Origin: Candidatus Zhuqueibacterota bacterium
GTDB lineage: Bacteria; Zhuqueibacterota; Zhuqueibacteria; Oceanimicrobiales; Oceanimicrobiaceae
Assembly (NCBI GenBank): GCA_029261995.1
Contig: JAJDAF010000010.1
Location: forward strand, 62,001 to 126,000
Direction: 5' to 3'
DNA: 64,000 nt
The notes beneath the pieces were generated by a model that was not told the origin of the DNA, ran no database searches, and was given only the letters and a program-made list of their open reading frames with translations. The position numbers were made by a program, and so were the translations under genes. Positions 54,574 through 63,438 of the stretch are shown here, in pieces. Within the stretch, counting starts at the first letter, position 1, and every line of letters begins with the position of its first letter.

Positions 54574-56093
54574 TGACTGGCTACTCCATCTGTTGGACTG
54601 TCGTCGGCCGCGGCGAAATGGTCATAAAGCCGCTTATATTTTGAAAGCAGGTCGGGACGATTGTAGTACCTGGAGACTCGCTGCTTGCCGACCGCACCCA
54701 TTTCATCGCGCAAGTCTTTTGACCGCCACAGTTTGAGAATTGCCTGTGCTATTTCGTCAGAATTGGTAATGCCGGCGATGATGCCGCTTCTGCCGAGCGC
54801 CACGTCTTCATTGCTGCTACCATAGAGCATCTCCCGGCAGGCGCCGACGTCTGTCGCTACCACCGGGATGCCCAGGCTGTTGGCTTCGAGAATCACCAGC
54901 GGCTGGGCTTCGCTGATGCTGGTGAGCACCAGGACGTCCAGCTTGGGGTAGTATTCTTTCACGTCCACCTGGCCGGTGAATTCGATGACTTGTTGAAGAC
55001 CAAGAAAGTTGGAAAGACTCAGACATTCCTCGTAATAGGTCGGTTCCCCGTCTGTTGATCCCATGATGTAAACCTTGAGGTTCTGCACCGACGATGCAAC
55101 ACTCTTGCAGGCCCGGATGAAGGTTTTGATGTCCTTGATGTGCACCACGCGGGCCATGATGCCGATGGCGAGTTGCCCGGACTCCTTCGGCTCGGGTAAC
55201 GCCAAACGCCTGAATTCCCCGACATCGATGGCGTTCGGAATAATGGCCAATCGGTCACGCGGCGCCCCTTCCTCGATTTGATGGAGCTGATTGCCGCGGA
55301 ACAGAGTTATGATGCCATCGCTGTATTCGTAACAAAGCCGGCTCAGCGTTCCGAACATCTGATTCCACAGGTCTTTGAACCGGCTTTGGGAACGCCTGAC
55401 CTTAAGCTGGTTGTCATCCCTCTCGTGAATCCAATCCACACGGCTGATTTCAAGACGGCGTTCGCGGGTGTAGATGCCGTGTTCGGTCAGAAGGAGCGGC
55501 CGTTTGTATTTCAGTTTGCCCACAACCCCCAGCAAACCGGCATAGCCCGTGGAGAGAGAGTGATAGAGAGCAGCCTGTGGCAATGGCGTTGACAGAATAC
55601 GAAAGATCGGCAGATGCATGAAGCGGCAAGTCCAGAAATAGTCGATAAACGATTCATCATCAGCCTTCTCTGTGTAGAGTTCTTTCAGGAGGTTCCACGC
55701 GGGCTCTGTGTTGAGAATGTCTGCCGGTGAAATCGTCCGTGTGGCGCTATCGAAGAAGGCGCTGTAGATGCTTTCAAAGTTCCCGAGTTTCTCCGTCGAC
55801 ATCGGGCATTTGTGAAAGTCTGCGGTGGTCTGCCAGGCGTCTGAGGGCAGATTCCCCTTGTGGGATTGCGGCAAATCGAAGTCATGCAGATAGATGTGCT
55901 GAATCTCTTTAACGTTTTCTGGAAGTTCGTATTTGCGCTGGTGGCTGGTGTCTTCATTCGGCAGAATCACCGCCAGGGCAAATGTCGTTTCCGGCAGACC
56001 TGTGATGAGTTGGTGGACCCACTCGGCAACCCCACCGGTGACGTACGGGTACGTGCCTTCCAGAATTAAACAAACATCGCTTTTGGTGGTCAT
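54549..56093 (-). CDS. pelF: PelF-like GT4 glycosyltransferase
   Basis: A 514-residue cytoplasmic glycosyltransferase. The N-terminal DVCLILEGTYPYVTGGVAEWVHQLI, the RGNQLHQIEEGAPRDRLAIIPNAIDV segment and the C-terminal ISEAQPLVILEANSLGIPVVATDVGACREML are diagnostic of PelF, which polymerises UDP-hexosamine-type sugars for Pel. The E-x7-E donor-binding motif of family GT4 is present (EAQPLVILE). Coupled to pelG by overlap. A receiver gene lies 14 bases upstream, suggesting control by phosphorylation. The UDP-sugar pyrophosphorylase at 6.5 kb could supply precursor, but it is far away. Confidence 0.9.
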   Translation of the reverse strand: MTTKSDVCLILEGTYPYVTGGVAEWVHQLITGLPETTFALAVILPNEDTSHQRKYELPENVKEIQHIYLHDFDLPQSHKGNLPSDAWQTTADFHKCPMSTEKLGNFESIYSAFFDSATRTISPADILNTEPAWNLLKELYTEKADDESFIDYFWTCRFMHLPIFRILSTPLPQAALYHSLSTGYAGLLGVVGKLKYKRPLLLTEHGIYTRERRLEISRVDWIHERDDNQLKVRRSQSRFKDLWNQMFGTLSRLCYEYSDGIITLFRGNQLHQIEEGAPRDRLAIIPNAIDVGEFRRLALPEPKESGQLAIGIMARVVHIKDIKTFIRACKSVASSVQNLKVYIMGSTDGEPTYYEECLSLSNFLGLQQVIEFTGQVDVKEYYPKLDVLVLTSISEAQPLVILEANSLGIPVVATDVGACREMLYGSSNEDVALGRSGIIAGITNSDEIAQAILKLWRSKDLRDEMGAVGKQRVSRYYNRPDLLSKYKRLYDHFAAADDSPTDGVASQWQESALS

Positions 56094-56107
56094 TTTTCAG
56101 GCAACTC

Positions 56108-56506
56108 CTAGAGCGATAGCGGTGAGTCAATCCCTGCATTCTTCAGGCATTGCGCCGTGACGGAGTAGATGTCCATCTTGTTCAGCGGTTTGAAGATGTA
56201 GGTGAAGGCGCCGCTTGCAATAGCCTTTTGGACCAGTTCGGCGTCACTGTAGGATGATATGATAACCACTTGTGTTGCGCTCTGAATTTTTTTCCATGCG
56301 ATCAGTGTTTCAATTCCCGTCAGGCCGGGCATGTACACATCGATAAACGCAATTTGGTATTGGTTGCTGCGAGCCTGCTCCAGGGCACGCTCGCCGCTTG
56401 GAACGACGGTTAGCTCAATGTTAGGGGATTTGAGCATTGCTCGGAAATAATTGAGAATGTCACGATCGTCGTCAGCAACCAGAATGGATATCTTTGAGTC
56501 CTGCAT
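56108..56506 (-). CDS. Stand-alone response-regulator receiver between pilus and Pel genes
   Basis: A 132-residue receiver with D12/D13, phospho-acceptor D56 (FIDVYMPGLTG), S/T in VIISSYSD and the lysine in IFKPLNKMD. A short C-terminal tail follows with no output domain. It sits 14 bases from pelF and 14 bases after pilQ on the same strand, so pili, this regulator and Pel genes may be one transcript. Confidence 0.88.
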   Translation of the reverse strand: MQDSKISILVADDDRDILNYFRAMLKSPNIELTVVPSGERALEQARSNQYQIAFIDVYMPGLTGIETLIAWKKIQSATQVVIISSYSDAELVQKAIASGAFTYIFKPLNKMDIYSVTAQCLKNAGIDSPLSL

Positions 56507-56519
56507 GGAATTCTCGAGT

Positions 56520-57893
56520 TTAGAATTCTTTGTTCAGTTTATTGCGAAGTTCAAAATCTTGCTCAAAGGCATCATTCTCCGTGTCTTCTCCAAGGATGAC
56601 AGGAGTAATGAAGACGATGAGTTCGGTCTTGGTTTTGGTGGAGATTGTACTCTTGAACAAGTGACCCAGTATTGGGATGCTGCCAAGCACAGGTATTTTG
56701 CTTTCGCTCTTGATGACAGAATCCCTAATTAGCCCGCCAATTACAATGGTTTGCCCATTTTTCACCTTTACGTTGGTCGAGGCCTTTCGGGTTGAAATGA
56801 TGGGCGTGCCGTCAGGCGTAAATCCGTTTTGGAAATCCGCTTTTGGAGAGACGTCCAACAGGATATACTCTGAATCGATGATATGCGGCTTCACCAGCAG
56901 TTGCACGGTCGCGTCTTTGAACTCGAATGAGGTGACTCCAAATTCGTTCAGGGTTTTGAAAGGGATTTGGTCACCGACCTCAATCGTGGACTCCTGATTG
57001 TCCAACGTCACTATACGCGGGCGCGAGAGCAGGTTGACATGATTCACTTCTCGCAAAGCATGAATCACCGCCTGCACATTGGTGTTCAAAATGCCGATTC
57101 CGATGCCCTGTCCGGTGGGTCTTGGAATAGATGCAGCGGCAGTGGCAGCGGCTTCAGCTTCAGTCTCCGCCTCGACTGTGGCTGTACCGCCTAGTCCGAA
57201 GTTGGTGCCGATTTCCCCATCAATCGATTTGTAGTTGGCGGTTTTCCAAAGCCATTCGATGCCAAATTCATTGCCGTCGGTAGACGAAACTTCCATGATT
57301 TCCGCCTGGATGTATACCTGCTGAGTCGGCTTGTCCAGCGTTTGCAGCAGGGACTCCATCATCAAGAATATCTCAGGACTTTCTTTGATGATGAGTGTGT
57401 TCGTGCGTTTGTCTGCGAGCACCGCGCCGCCCTCGGTGCTCACCATGGTTGCCAGCAGGCCTGCGATTTCTTCCGCATCGGCGTATTTGCAGTTGAGATG
57501 GCGCACGGTGATTTGTTTTCCGAGTTTGCGCCACGGCGCAACATAGTACACATTGCCTTGCAACTGCTTGTGGGTCAACCCGTTTGCGTGCAGAATCGCG
57601 TTGAAAGCATCATGTACTGTGATCTCGGTCAGGACCATGTTTAGCAGGCGCTCATTCACTTCCGGGTCGAGCAGAAGGTTTTTGCCAATTCGGTTACACA
57701 GCATTTGTAGCGTATTTTTCAACGAGATATTCTTCAGATTGAGGTCAATCGTCACGCTGCCACCCTGCGCCAATGGCTCCAGGCGGGCGGATTCTGTCGG
57801 TGTTTGTTTGTGCTGACCGTTGGCATCACCATGCCATCCAATCGTCGTGGTTAGCATGACCGTCAGAAGAAATAAATTATGGAAAGATGGCAT
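56520..57893 (-). CDS. pilQ: Type IV pilus secretin PilQ
   Basis: A 457-residue secretin: signal peptide (about 1-27), an STN-like domain (LNLKNISLKNTLQMLCNRIGKNLLLD), N-domains with DKRTNTLIIKESPE, and the C-terminal secretin domain with LLSRPRIVTLDNQESTIEVGDQIPF and TELIVFITPVIL. It is shorter than PilQ of Pseudomonas (about 710) because it lacks AMIN domains. An alanine/glutamate-rich insert (ATVEAETEAEAAATAAASIP) lies before the gate. It forms the outer-membrane pore for the pilus. Confidence 0.9.
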   Translation of the reverse strand: MPSFHNLFLLTVMLTTTIGWHGDANGQHKQTPTESARLEPLAQGGSVTIDLNLKNISLKNTLQMLCNRIGKNLLLDPEVNERLLNMVLTEITVHDAFNAILHANGLTHKQLQGNVYYVAPWRKLGKQITVRHLNCKYADAEEIAGLLATMVSTEGGAVLADKRTNTLIIKESPEIFLMMESLLQTLDKPTQQVYIQAEIMEVSSTDGNEFGIEWLWKTANYKSIDGEIGTNFGLGGTATVEAETEAEAAATAAASIPRPTGQGIGIGILNTNVQAVIHALREVNHVNLLSRPRIVTLDNQESTIEVGDQIPFKTLNEFGVTSFEFKDATVQLLVKPHIIDSEYILLDVSPKADFQNGFTPDGTPIISTRKASTNVKVKNGQTIVIGGLIRDSVIKSESKIPVLGSIPILGHLFKSTISTKTKTELIVFITPVILGEDTENDAFEQDFELRNKLNKEF

Positions 57894-57899
57894 TGCTGT

Positions 57900-58391
57900 C
57901 TACAATCCCTCTGGCATTTTCAGCACAATCTGTTTCGTACTGGTGGCCAACACGACATGATCGCGAGAGATTTCTCGCACCGTGTAGGCTCCTATTCTGC
58001 TGCCCGGACTCACTATTTCATCTCCGATGACAGCATAGGGTGAATTGGCATCCCAGAGTATCCCGGTCAGGTTGAGTGAGATCTTGGGTACCTTGGTTTT
58101 TCTGTTGGGACTCTTCACGACAGGCCTCACAGGAGGCGTTTTAGGTCTAGCCTGTGGCAGCACGAAAGGGTCCGGTTGCATAGAATGCTCATTCTCTATT
58201 TCCTCGGAGGAGCCAATAGCCGGCACAAATTCGTGTTTCCTGAATTTTTTCAAGAACTCGTGGTAGGTGACCATCGATTCGTTGTCTTTCAGCGCCCAGG
58301 CTTCGGTATCGAGCCCCGATGACCGCAGGGCGATACCGATTGCCAGAATGCACGCCACGCTGACTGCTGTAATTATGGTTCTTTTCTTCAC
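57900..58391 (-). CDS. PilP/GspC-like pilus assembly protein
   Basis: A 163-residue protein with one N-terminal membrane helix, a proline-rich linker (PQARPKTPPVRPV) and a C-terminal HR-like domain (LTGILWDANSPYAVIGDEIVSPGSRIGAYTVREI), as in PilP and GspC, which connect the inner-membrane platform to the secretin. It is a helix-anchored form rather than the lipoprotein form of PilP. Location between pilO and pilQ supports this role. Confidence 0.75.
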   Translation of the reverse strand: MKKRTIITAVSVACILAIGIALRSSGLDTEAWALKDNESMVTYHEFLKKFRKHEFVPAIGSSEEIENEHSMQPDPFVLPQARPKTPPVRPVVKSPNRKTKVPKISLNLTGILWDANSPYAVIGDEIVSPGSRIGAYTVREISRDHVVLATSTKQIVLKMPEGL

Positions 58392-58402
58392 TGGCTCTGG
58401 AG

Positions 58403-58987
58403 CTAGGTGTTATCAATAATTGAGATAAACCGAAAACTGCCGGTTAGTTGGTTCGTTTTCATTCCGATTCTCCGGATACTGAAGTCTTTGAGCAGCACGC
58501 TGTCCTGCCAGCCGTTCACCGCCTTCAAGAATGTCACGATCTGCGGAAATGAACCGGCAACCCGCAGGTGGATTCCTATAAACCGTGCTGACTCTTCTTC
58601 TTCTTCCTCCTCATCATCTTCCGCTTGCTGCTTCTCAAGGGTGCTGCTTGCCTTCAACCCGGCGTGCTCAGCCTCGTTTTCCAGCCGCGATATCAGAGAC
58701 GGGATTTCATCAGTTGATAGAACCCTCGAAAAGATTCGTTGGCTTTTAGTCTCCAGGTAGTCTAATTCAGATGTCAATGATGCCAATACGCTGGTCAAAT
58801 CGGTCGATTTCAGCTCAATGTAGGTCTCTGAGATTTCCTCGATATTCGTCTGCAATTCCTGGACGTGTTTCTGTTGCGGCCAAATGAGCGCGAAATAGAG
58901 TCCACCGCTCCCCAAGAATAGAGCCACTAAGGCTATAGCAACGCGCCTTGCCCCGATCGCTATATAGATTTCGTTTTTTAGTTGCAT
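58403..58987 (-). CDS. pilO: PilO-like alignment-complex protein
   Basis: A 194-residue protein with one N-terminal helix (about 15-35), a coiled coil (QQKHVQELQTNIEEISETYIELKS) and a ferredoxin-like domain; a run of acidic residues (EDDEEEEEEES) interrupts the domain and is unusual. PilO pairs with PilN in the periplasmic alignment ring. It is separated from pilN by three minor-pilin genes. Confidence 0.78.
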   Translation of the reverse strand: MQLKNEIYIAIGARRVAIALVALFLGSGGLYFALIWPQQKHVQELQTNIEEISETYIELKSTDLTSVLASLTSELDYLETKSQRIFSRVLSTDEIPSLISRLENEAEHAGLKASSTLEKQQAEDDEEEEEEESARFIGIHLRVAGSFPQIVTFLKAVNGWQDSVLLKDFSIRRIGMKTNQLTGSFRFISIIDNT

Positions 58988-59080
58988 GTTGCATTTCAGA
59001 TCATGAGGCGAATCACCCTTATTATCGTCGCGTTATTGCTCAACCATAGGTTCAGGCGGTAAGATTACGAAGGTGTCATT

Positions 59081-59470
59081 TCACAGTTCTTCCCACGCTG
59101 CGATATTGTACCGGCCACCTGACTTTGTAAGAGTCACTTTGATTAGGTCTTTCTTTTGAGCCGACAAGCCTGTTGCTTTGATCTCAAGATTGACGGAATC
59201 GAAGACCACGGTCACCGTGCTGTCTGAGTAGCTGGCTGCGGTCCTCGAAACTTTGTTTGCCAGCCAGAGACTACGATGGATGCCGCCCTCGGCGTGATAA
59301 AATGCTCTCGTTTTGTGGTAGGAAGACGATGCTGCCAGCCGTTCAAGACCCCCCATCTTGAGGAGCGAGAATCCGATTAGCGTGAACACAATGAAGTAGA
59401 TCATGACCATGCCCAGAATGTAGCCGCCTTCGCCCCGGCCAGGTTTTAAGATCTCGCGATATGTTCGCAT
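59081..59470 (-). CDS. PilX-like minor pilin/assembly protein
   Basis: A 129-residue protein with a short basic N-terminus, GGYILGMVMIYFIVFTLIGFSLLKMGGLE as its only helix and then YHKTRAFYHAEGGIHRSLWLANK, the segment found in PilX-type proteins (xxAEAGIxxA). It lacks the Glu5 of ordinary prepilins, as PilX-like proteins often do. Periplasmic C-terminal domain. Confidence 0.65.
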   Translation of the reverse strand: MRTYREILKPGRGEGGYILGMVMIYFIVFTLIGFSLLKMGGLERLAASSSYHKTRAFYHAEGGIHRSLWLANKVSRTAASYSDSTVTVVFDSVNLEIKATGLSAQKKDLIKVTLTKSGGRYNIAAWEEL

Positions 59471-59493
59471 TTTCTCATATCCGGAATGCGCCG

Positions 59494-60636
59494 TTAGTTG
59501 AAATCTACGCCTTGCAGGTAGTGAATATAGGCGGAGTCGAAGGTAATCGATGTGTTGGTGCCCTCTGACTCAATATCTTCTGCGGTAGAAATCATTGCGC
59601 CTGTGAGAGTCAGGTTATCGCCTTCAAGCTCCAGTTCCTCGGTGCAACTGACAAAGCCGGTGATTTGAATATCGTTATAGCTAATCTTGAGTTCTTTCCT
59701 TGCCACCAGAGCGGGATAGCTCGGGGAAGTCGCCTTAATGACGATGCGGTCGCCACGAATTTTGCAGGCGCCCCGTACGATGAGTGTGCCATTGATCGTA
59801 ACGTTGGATTCGATGGTAGCTCTTTTCGAGCAATACCAAACGCCACTGTAGCTCTTGCCTGCTTTGAAGGTTTTCGTGCGGACTCTTTGGCCCTCTTGTT
59901 TCGCAAGATCAGAAAAAAATTTCCAGTCGATGGCTGGCGGCGTGATATCCGGTGGGCCAGCGGTGATTGCTCCATCGAGTACATGGCTGCCTAGCTTCAC
60001 CTTGGAATTCCCGTGTACCTTACCGGTGATCGTTCCGGTGCCAGAACTGAAGTCTATTTTGTCGTTTGAAAAAATGGCATACGGCCAGTTGTTTGTCTTT
60101 GCGGTGGTTGGGGAGAAATTCCTGAACGCGTCGGTAAAAGCGGCCGTGATACTCCATTGTTCCTTGGCCAGTGTCACGTTCGTGTGGATCGATTTTGCGG
60201 AATCAACGAATGTTAGAGTGCTGACGATTCCTTGCAATAGATTGGTCGTGCTGGCGTCTTTGTTTACGATTTTAAGGTCACTGCTATCCTGGTAAATCAA
60301 AACAGAGCTATTGTTCAAATCATAGAGTTTCAGGCAACTTCCGGTGGGCCGGCTCGCTTCGTCCTTTCGGTAGCTCGCATAGTCTGCATAGACTTTCTGT
60401 TTGCTCTGCACACTGCCGCGCACACGATTCGCCAGGGTTTGGCCCAGCAGAGACATATCCTGCTGCAGTCGTACCTCGGCGCGGGCGCTGGTCAGTTGTT
60501 TCTGAGAAATTGAGAGCAGAACAGCGATACCAATAAGCACGATGGCGCTGGCCACCAGGGAAATAGCGGTCTCGACCAGCGTGAACCCATCTGTTCTCAA
60601 GTGCCGGGCTGGCAGTTTGTGTTGCTTGCTTTTCAC
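59494..60636 (-). CDS. Large minor prepilin with polymer-forming-like repeat domain
   Basis: A 380-residue prepilin. The class III signal GFTLVETAISL (cleavage after G) lies near residue 17. The C-terminal half (about 180-370) has the repeated VTINGTLIVRGACKIRGDRIVI-type short strands and SCTEELELEGDNLTLTGAMIS, resembling the beta-helix of bactofilin or DUF7305-type domains. Such PilW-position pilins may form the pilus tip. Its start overlaps the preceding PilV-like gene stop (four bases). Confidence 0.75.
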   Translation of the reverse strand: MKSKQHKLPARHLRTDGFTLVETAISLVASAIVLIGIAVLLSISQKQLTSARAEVRLQQDMSLLGQTLANRVRGSVQSKQKVYADYASYRKDEASRPTGSCLKLYDLNNSSVLIYQDSSDLKIVNKDASTTNLLQGIVSTLTFVDSAKSIHTNVTLAKEQWSITAAFTDAFRNFSPTTAKTNNWPYAIFSNDKIDFSSGTGTITGKVHGNSKVKLGSHVLDGAITAGPPDITPPAIDWKFFSDLAKQEGQRVRTKTFKAGKSYSGVWYCSKRATIESNVTINGTLIVRGACKIRGDRIVIKATSPSYPALVARKELKISYNDIQITGFVSCTEELELEGDNLTLTGAMISTAEDIESEGTNTSITFDSAYIHYLQGVDFN

Positions 60637-61241
60637 GGCGTCTGGTGAGTCCTTTCGATGAGAAACGTCCTCGGAGAATCAGTCAAAAAAATATGGGAAT
60701 TCGTCAAATAGCCTGGACCTTTCTCAGCCTGCATCGCGAATCCCCATGTCCGTCCCCAGCCTGACGACTGGTTCGCGACAACTGAGCCGTAAAGGATTTT
60801 TGAGATTCTCGTGCTCAGAGCGATCTGACGCCGTCTGGTCGAAGTCCATGCGACTTCAATATCCACTTGCTTGTAGTCAGTTGTTTCGGCGTCTGAGTCG
60901 CTGCCCGCCAGTCCATCGGCTGCGTCGTCGATCTCGGTGATGGTAGTCGTGCGCTGTGCGGTCAATGCTCCGAGCGTGACTGCAGTCGCTGTTTCGCTGT
61001 AGGCCTTGGTGAGTTCGTCGTAGCCCAGTGCTTTGAGTCTCTCCAGACGTTCAGCGGCGATGATAACGGCGAGCCGTTGCTGTTTTTGCCTCGCGAGTTC
61101 ACCGCGTGGTAGCGCAAAGAAATTCATGCCGCCTACCATGATAATTAGAAATAGCGCCACCGCGATCATCACCTCGATGATTGTCGCGCCTTGTTCTTGT
61201 GATGCTTTCTGCCGTAAGGTGCGGACGCCCGGGCCCGCCAA
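60633..61241 (-). CDS. PilV-like minor prepilin
   Basis: About 202 residues with a prepilin signal QEQG|ATIIEVMIAVALFLIIMVGGMNFF and Glu at mature position 5. The rest is a globular domain with an acidic loop (DDAADGLAGSDSDAE). The start is uncertain: an ATG at 61310 overlaps pilN by 62 bases, so I prefer the TTG at 61241 just after the pilN stop. Confidence 0.7.
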   Translation of the reverse strand: MAGPGVRTLRQKASQEQGATIIEVMIAVALFLIIMVGGMNFFALPRGELARQKQQRLAVIIAAERLERLKALGYDELTKAYSETATAVTLGALTAQRTTTITEIDDAADGLAGSDSDAETTDYKQVDIEVAWTSTRRRQIALSTRISKILYGSVVANQSSGWGRTWGFAMQAEKGPGYLTNSHIFLTDSPRTFLIERTHQTP

Positions 61242-61248
61242 TTGCGGT

Positions 61249-61863
61249 TTACAGAATTGACTTTGACCAATGCAGCAGCAACTCGAAGGTGTGATAGTAG
61301 CTGGCTTCATACTTCGCGACCTGCATTTCTTCTAGGTTGATTGCGATGTTTGCCTGCGAAAATGGCGGATGAGCCTGAATGGCGCTCCGAAGGCTCTCAA
61401 GACGTCCCTCTTGTTTGTCCGTTGCTTCAAAAAGAAGATTGCCTCGAATCAGCATGTTGCGGTTAGGTTCGTCGTCGTCCGGCTTTGTTTGCGTGGTGAG
61501 TTCTACCGACGACAACCAGACTCTCCCAGGCGTGGTTGCTGCCAGGCGCATGAGCGCAGTCAGCACGAATCGCGGTTCGAAAGCGTGTTCGTACAGTCCT
61601 TCAAGATTCTGTTTCACCTCGTTGCTTTTCTGGTACAGGCCGTAGGCCCGACGAAAGTGCGGGTAGGAGGCATCAATCTCAGATTTTAACTCGGAGAACC
61701 TTGCTTCGTGCTTTCGTGTGACAGCCAGATTTCCTTCATACTGTAGCATAAGAGTGCCACACACGACTGCCCAAATCACGCTATACGCGATGATGGCGTA
61801 ACGGCGAATCTGCGCATGTCTTTTGTCGCGAATCTCTTCTTCTATGAAGTTTATCTTGATCAT
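61249..61863 (-). CDS. pilN: PilN-like alignment-complex protein
   Basis: A 204-residue protein beginning MIKINFIEEE, like the INLLP motif of PilN that binds PilM, then basic residues, one helix (about 23-43), a coiled coil and a ferredoxin-like domain (AATTPGRVWLSSVELT). Overlaps pilM by four bases (ATGA). Confidence 0.82.
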   Translation of the reverse strand: MIKINFIEEEIRDKRHAQIRRYAIIAYSVIWAVVCGTLMLQYEGNLAVTRKHEARFSELKSEIDASYPHFRRAYGLYQKSNEVKQNLEGLYEHAFEPRFVLTALMRLAATTPGRVWLSSVELTTQTKPDDDEPNRNMLIRGNLLFEATDKQEGRLESLRSAIQAHPPFSQANIAINLEEMQVAKYEASYYHTFELLLHWSKSIL

Positions 61864-62939
61864 GAGCCGCCTCTACCCTGAGTCACGCCAAACGCCAGAG
61901 CGAAGTGAAGGCCGGCGCTGAGGGCTATCGAATCGGATGTGTTTGCCGGCGAGTCCGCCAGATCGTCGAAGGGGTCCCATGGCTTGATCTCTGTACTCAG
62001 CTTTTCTTCCAGGGTCTGCACCAGGGAATCAAGCCGAGCCCCGCCACCCGTCAGGTAGACCCTTTGCACCGGTTTGGTCCCTTGTGTGGCCTGGTAGTGT
62101 AAGAAGTTGCCCTTAAGTTCTTTGGCCAGGTGGTCCGTGAACTCATCGAAGGAGATCTGCAGTTGCGATGCCTTAAACGCCGGATGGCGCATCCACTGCG
62201 GTTTGAACATCTTTCGCTTGAATTTCTCGGCGACTCCAACATCCATCTGGTGCTCGAACATGATCCGCTCGGTGAGAAAGCTGCCCGCGACCTCTATCAC
62301 ATTAAAGAACGGCACGGTTCCCGGTTGCGTCAGGATGCACAGTGTGTGCTGCGAGCCAATATGGACCAGACCCGTGGCTTCGCCATTCTCAGACCAACCA
62401 AATGATGTAAGCATGTTATATAGACCGAGTGCATCAACTTCCATTCCCTCGATGCTAAGCTCCGCGGCTTCAAAAAGTTTCTTCTTGCGGGCGAGTTCCT
62501 CCTCCGGAACCGAGCAGGCCACGAGTGAGACTTGTCCATCGTCCTCGTCTTCGAGTTCCAGTTCCTGACACCGAATCTGCATCTGTCCATTGGGTTCATC
62601 ATTTTCGTCGGTCAGCTCACGCTCGATTACACTAAGCAGATCTGCATCGTCAGCCGGTTGCTCGATTTTTATGCAACGCAAAGTCGTTGCGTTGGCGGCG
62701 ATTGTCGTCGTGATGGCGGCGTGTGAGATTGGGTGCCTGGTTGCAAGCTCTCGCAGAGCATCAACCCGGACCTGATTCGGAATATCGCTGTTGACCGGCG
62801 ATCCCGAGTCAGGTGGCATGGTGAGCTGCTCCGAAAAGCAATATTTCGGGCAGCCCTGATGCTCATGCCAGCCAATACACTTAATGCTGGACGTCCCGAC
62901 ATCGATGCCGACGCGCAGCTTTTTGGTGAAGGGATTCAC
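61860..62939 (-). CDS. pilM: PilM actin-like pilus protein
   Basis: A 359-residue cytoplasmic ATP-binding protein of the PilM/FtsA fold. It opens with LRVGIDVGTSSIKCIGWHEH and has the VYLTGGGARLDSLVQTLEE nucleotide-binding segment near residue 290. PilM binds the PilN tail and the motor ATPases. Confidence 0.88.
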   Translation of the reverse strand: MNPFTKKLRVGIDVGTSSIKCIGWHEHQGCPKYCFSEQLTMPPDSGSPVNSDIPNQVRVDALRELATRHPISHAAITTTIAANATTLRCIKIEQPADDADLLSVIERELTDENDEPNGQMQIRCQELELEDEDDGQVSLVACSVPEEELARKKKLFEAAELSIEGMEVDALGLYNMLTSFGWSENGEATGLVHIGSQHTLCILTQPGTVPFFNVIEVAGSFLTERIMFEHQMDVGVAEKFKRKMFKPQWMRHPAFKASQLQISFDEFTDHLAKELKGNFLHYQATQGTKPVQRVYLTGGGARLDSLVQTLEEKLSTEIKPWDPFDDLADSPANTSDSIALSAGLHFALAFGVTQGRGGS

Positions 62940-62989
62940 TTACGTGTGCACATGATATGTTGACGCAGGCGCCATTGAACAAAGCGCAC

Positions 62990-63400
62990 TTAGAAATCGC
63001 TCAAGTTGCCGGTTTCGTCGATTTGGCGATTGATGCCTTTGGAAGCGCCGGCGCCTGTGGCTTGAATTGTGTACTTCTTGCCATCCTTTGACTTGTATTT
63101 GTAGGCACTGGACGGGAAGTACTTGCCAACGAGATCTTCCGGGTCTATGTCAATACCTCTGAGCTTGAGCGCGGTTACAGCCTTGTAGTTTTTCTCCTTT
63201 GGATAGGTGGCATTCTCCGCATAGTACACACGCAATGCTGTGCGGATTGTGCCAAGCGCAGCTTCCGCCTCCGAGCCTTTAGCTCGTTTGACATTTGCCT
63301 GATAGAGGGGGATAGCGACAGAGGCCAGGACACCCACAATGACGACGGTGATCATAAGCTCCACCAGGGTGAAACCTTTTTGGTTTCGTGCGTTTTTCAT
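62990..63400 (-). CDS. Type IV major pilin (PilA/GspG-like)
   Basis: A 136-residue prepilin with a short leader cleaved after G9 (NQKG|FTLVELMITVVIVGVLASVAIP) and mature Glu5 (E14). The globular domain contains no cysteine pair. An AGGAG ribosome site precedes the ATG. Probably the main pilus subunit because of its length and position before pilM; GspG-type pseudopilin is the alternative. Confidence 0.85.
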   Translation of the reverse strand: MKNARNQKGFTLVELMITVVIVGVLASVAIPLYQANVKRAKGSEAEAALGTIRTALRVYYAENATYPKEKNYKAVTALKLRGIDIDPEDLVGKYFPSSAYKYKSKDGKKYTIQATGAGASKGINRQIDETGNLSDF

Positions 63401-63438
63401 CGCATTACTCCTTTAGTTAATTTATTATTACTTCTTTG

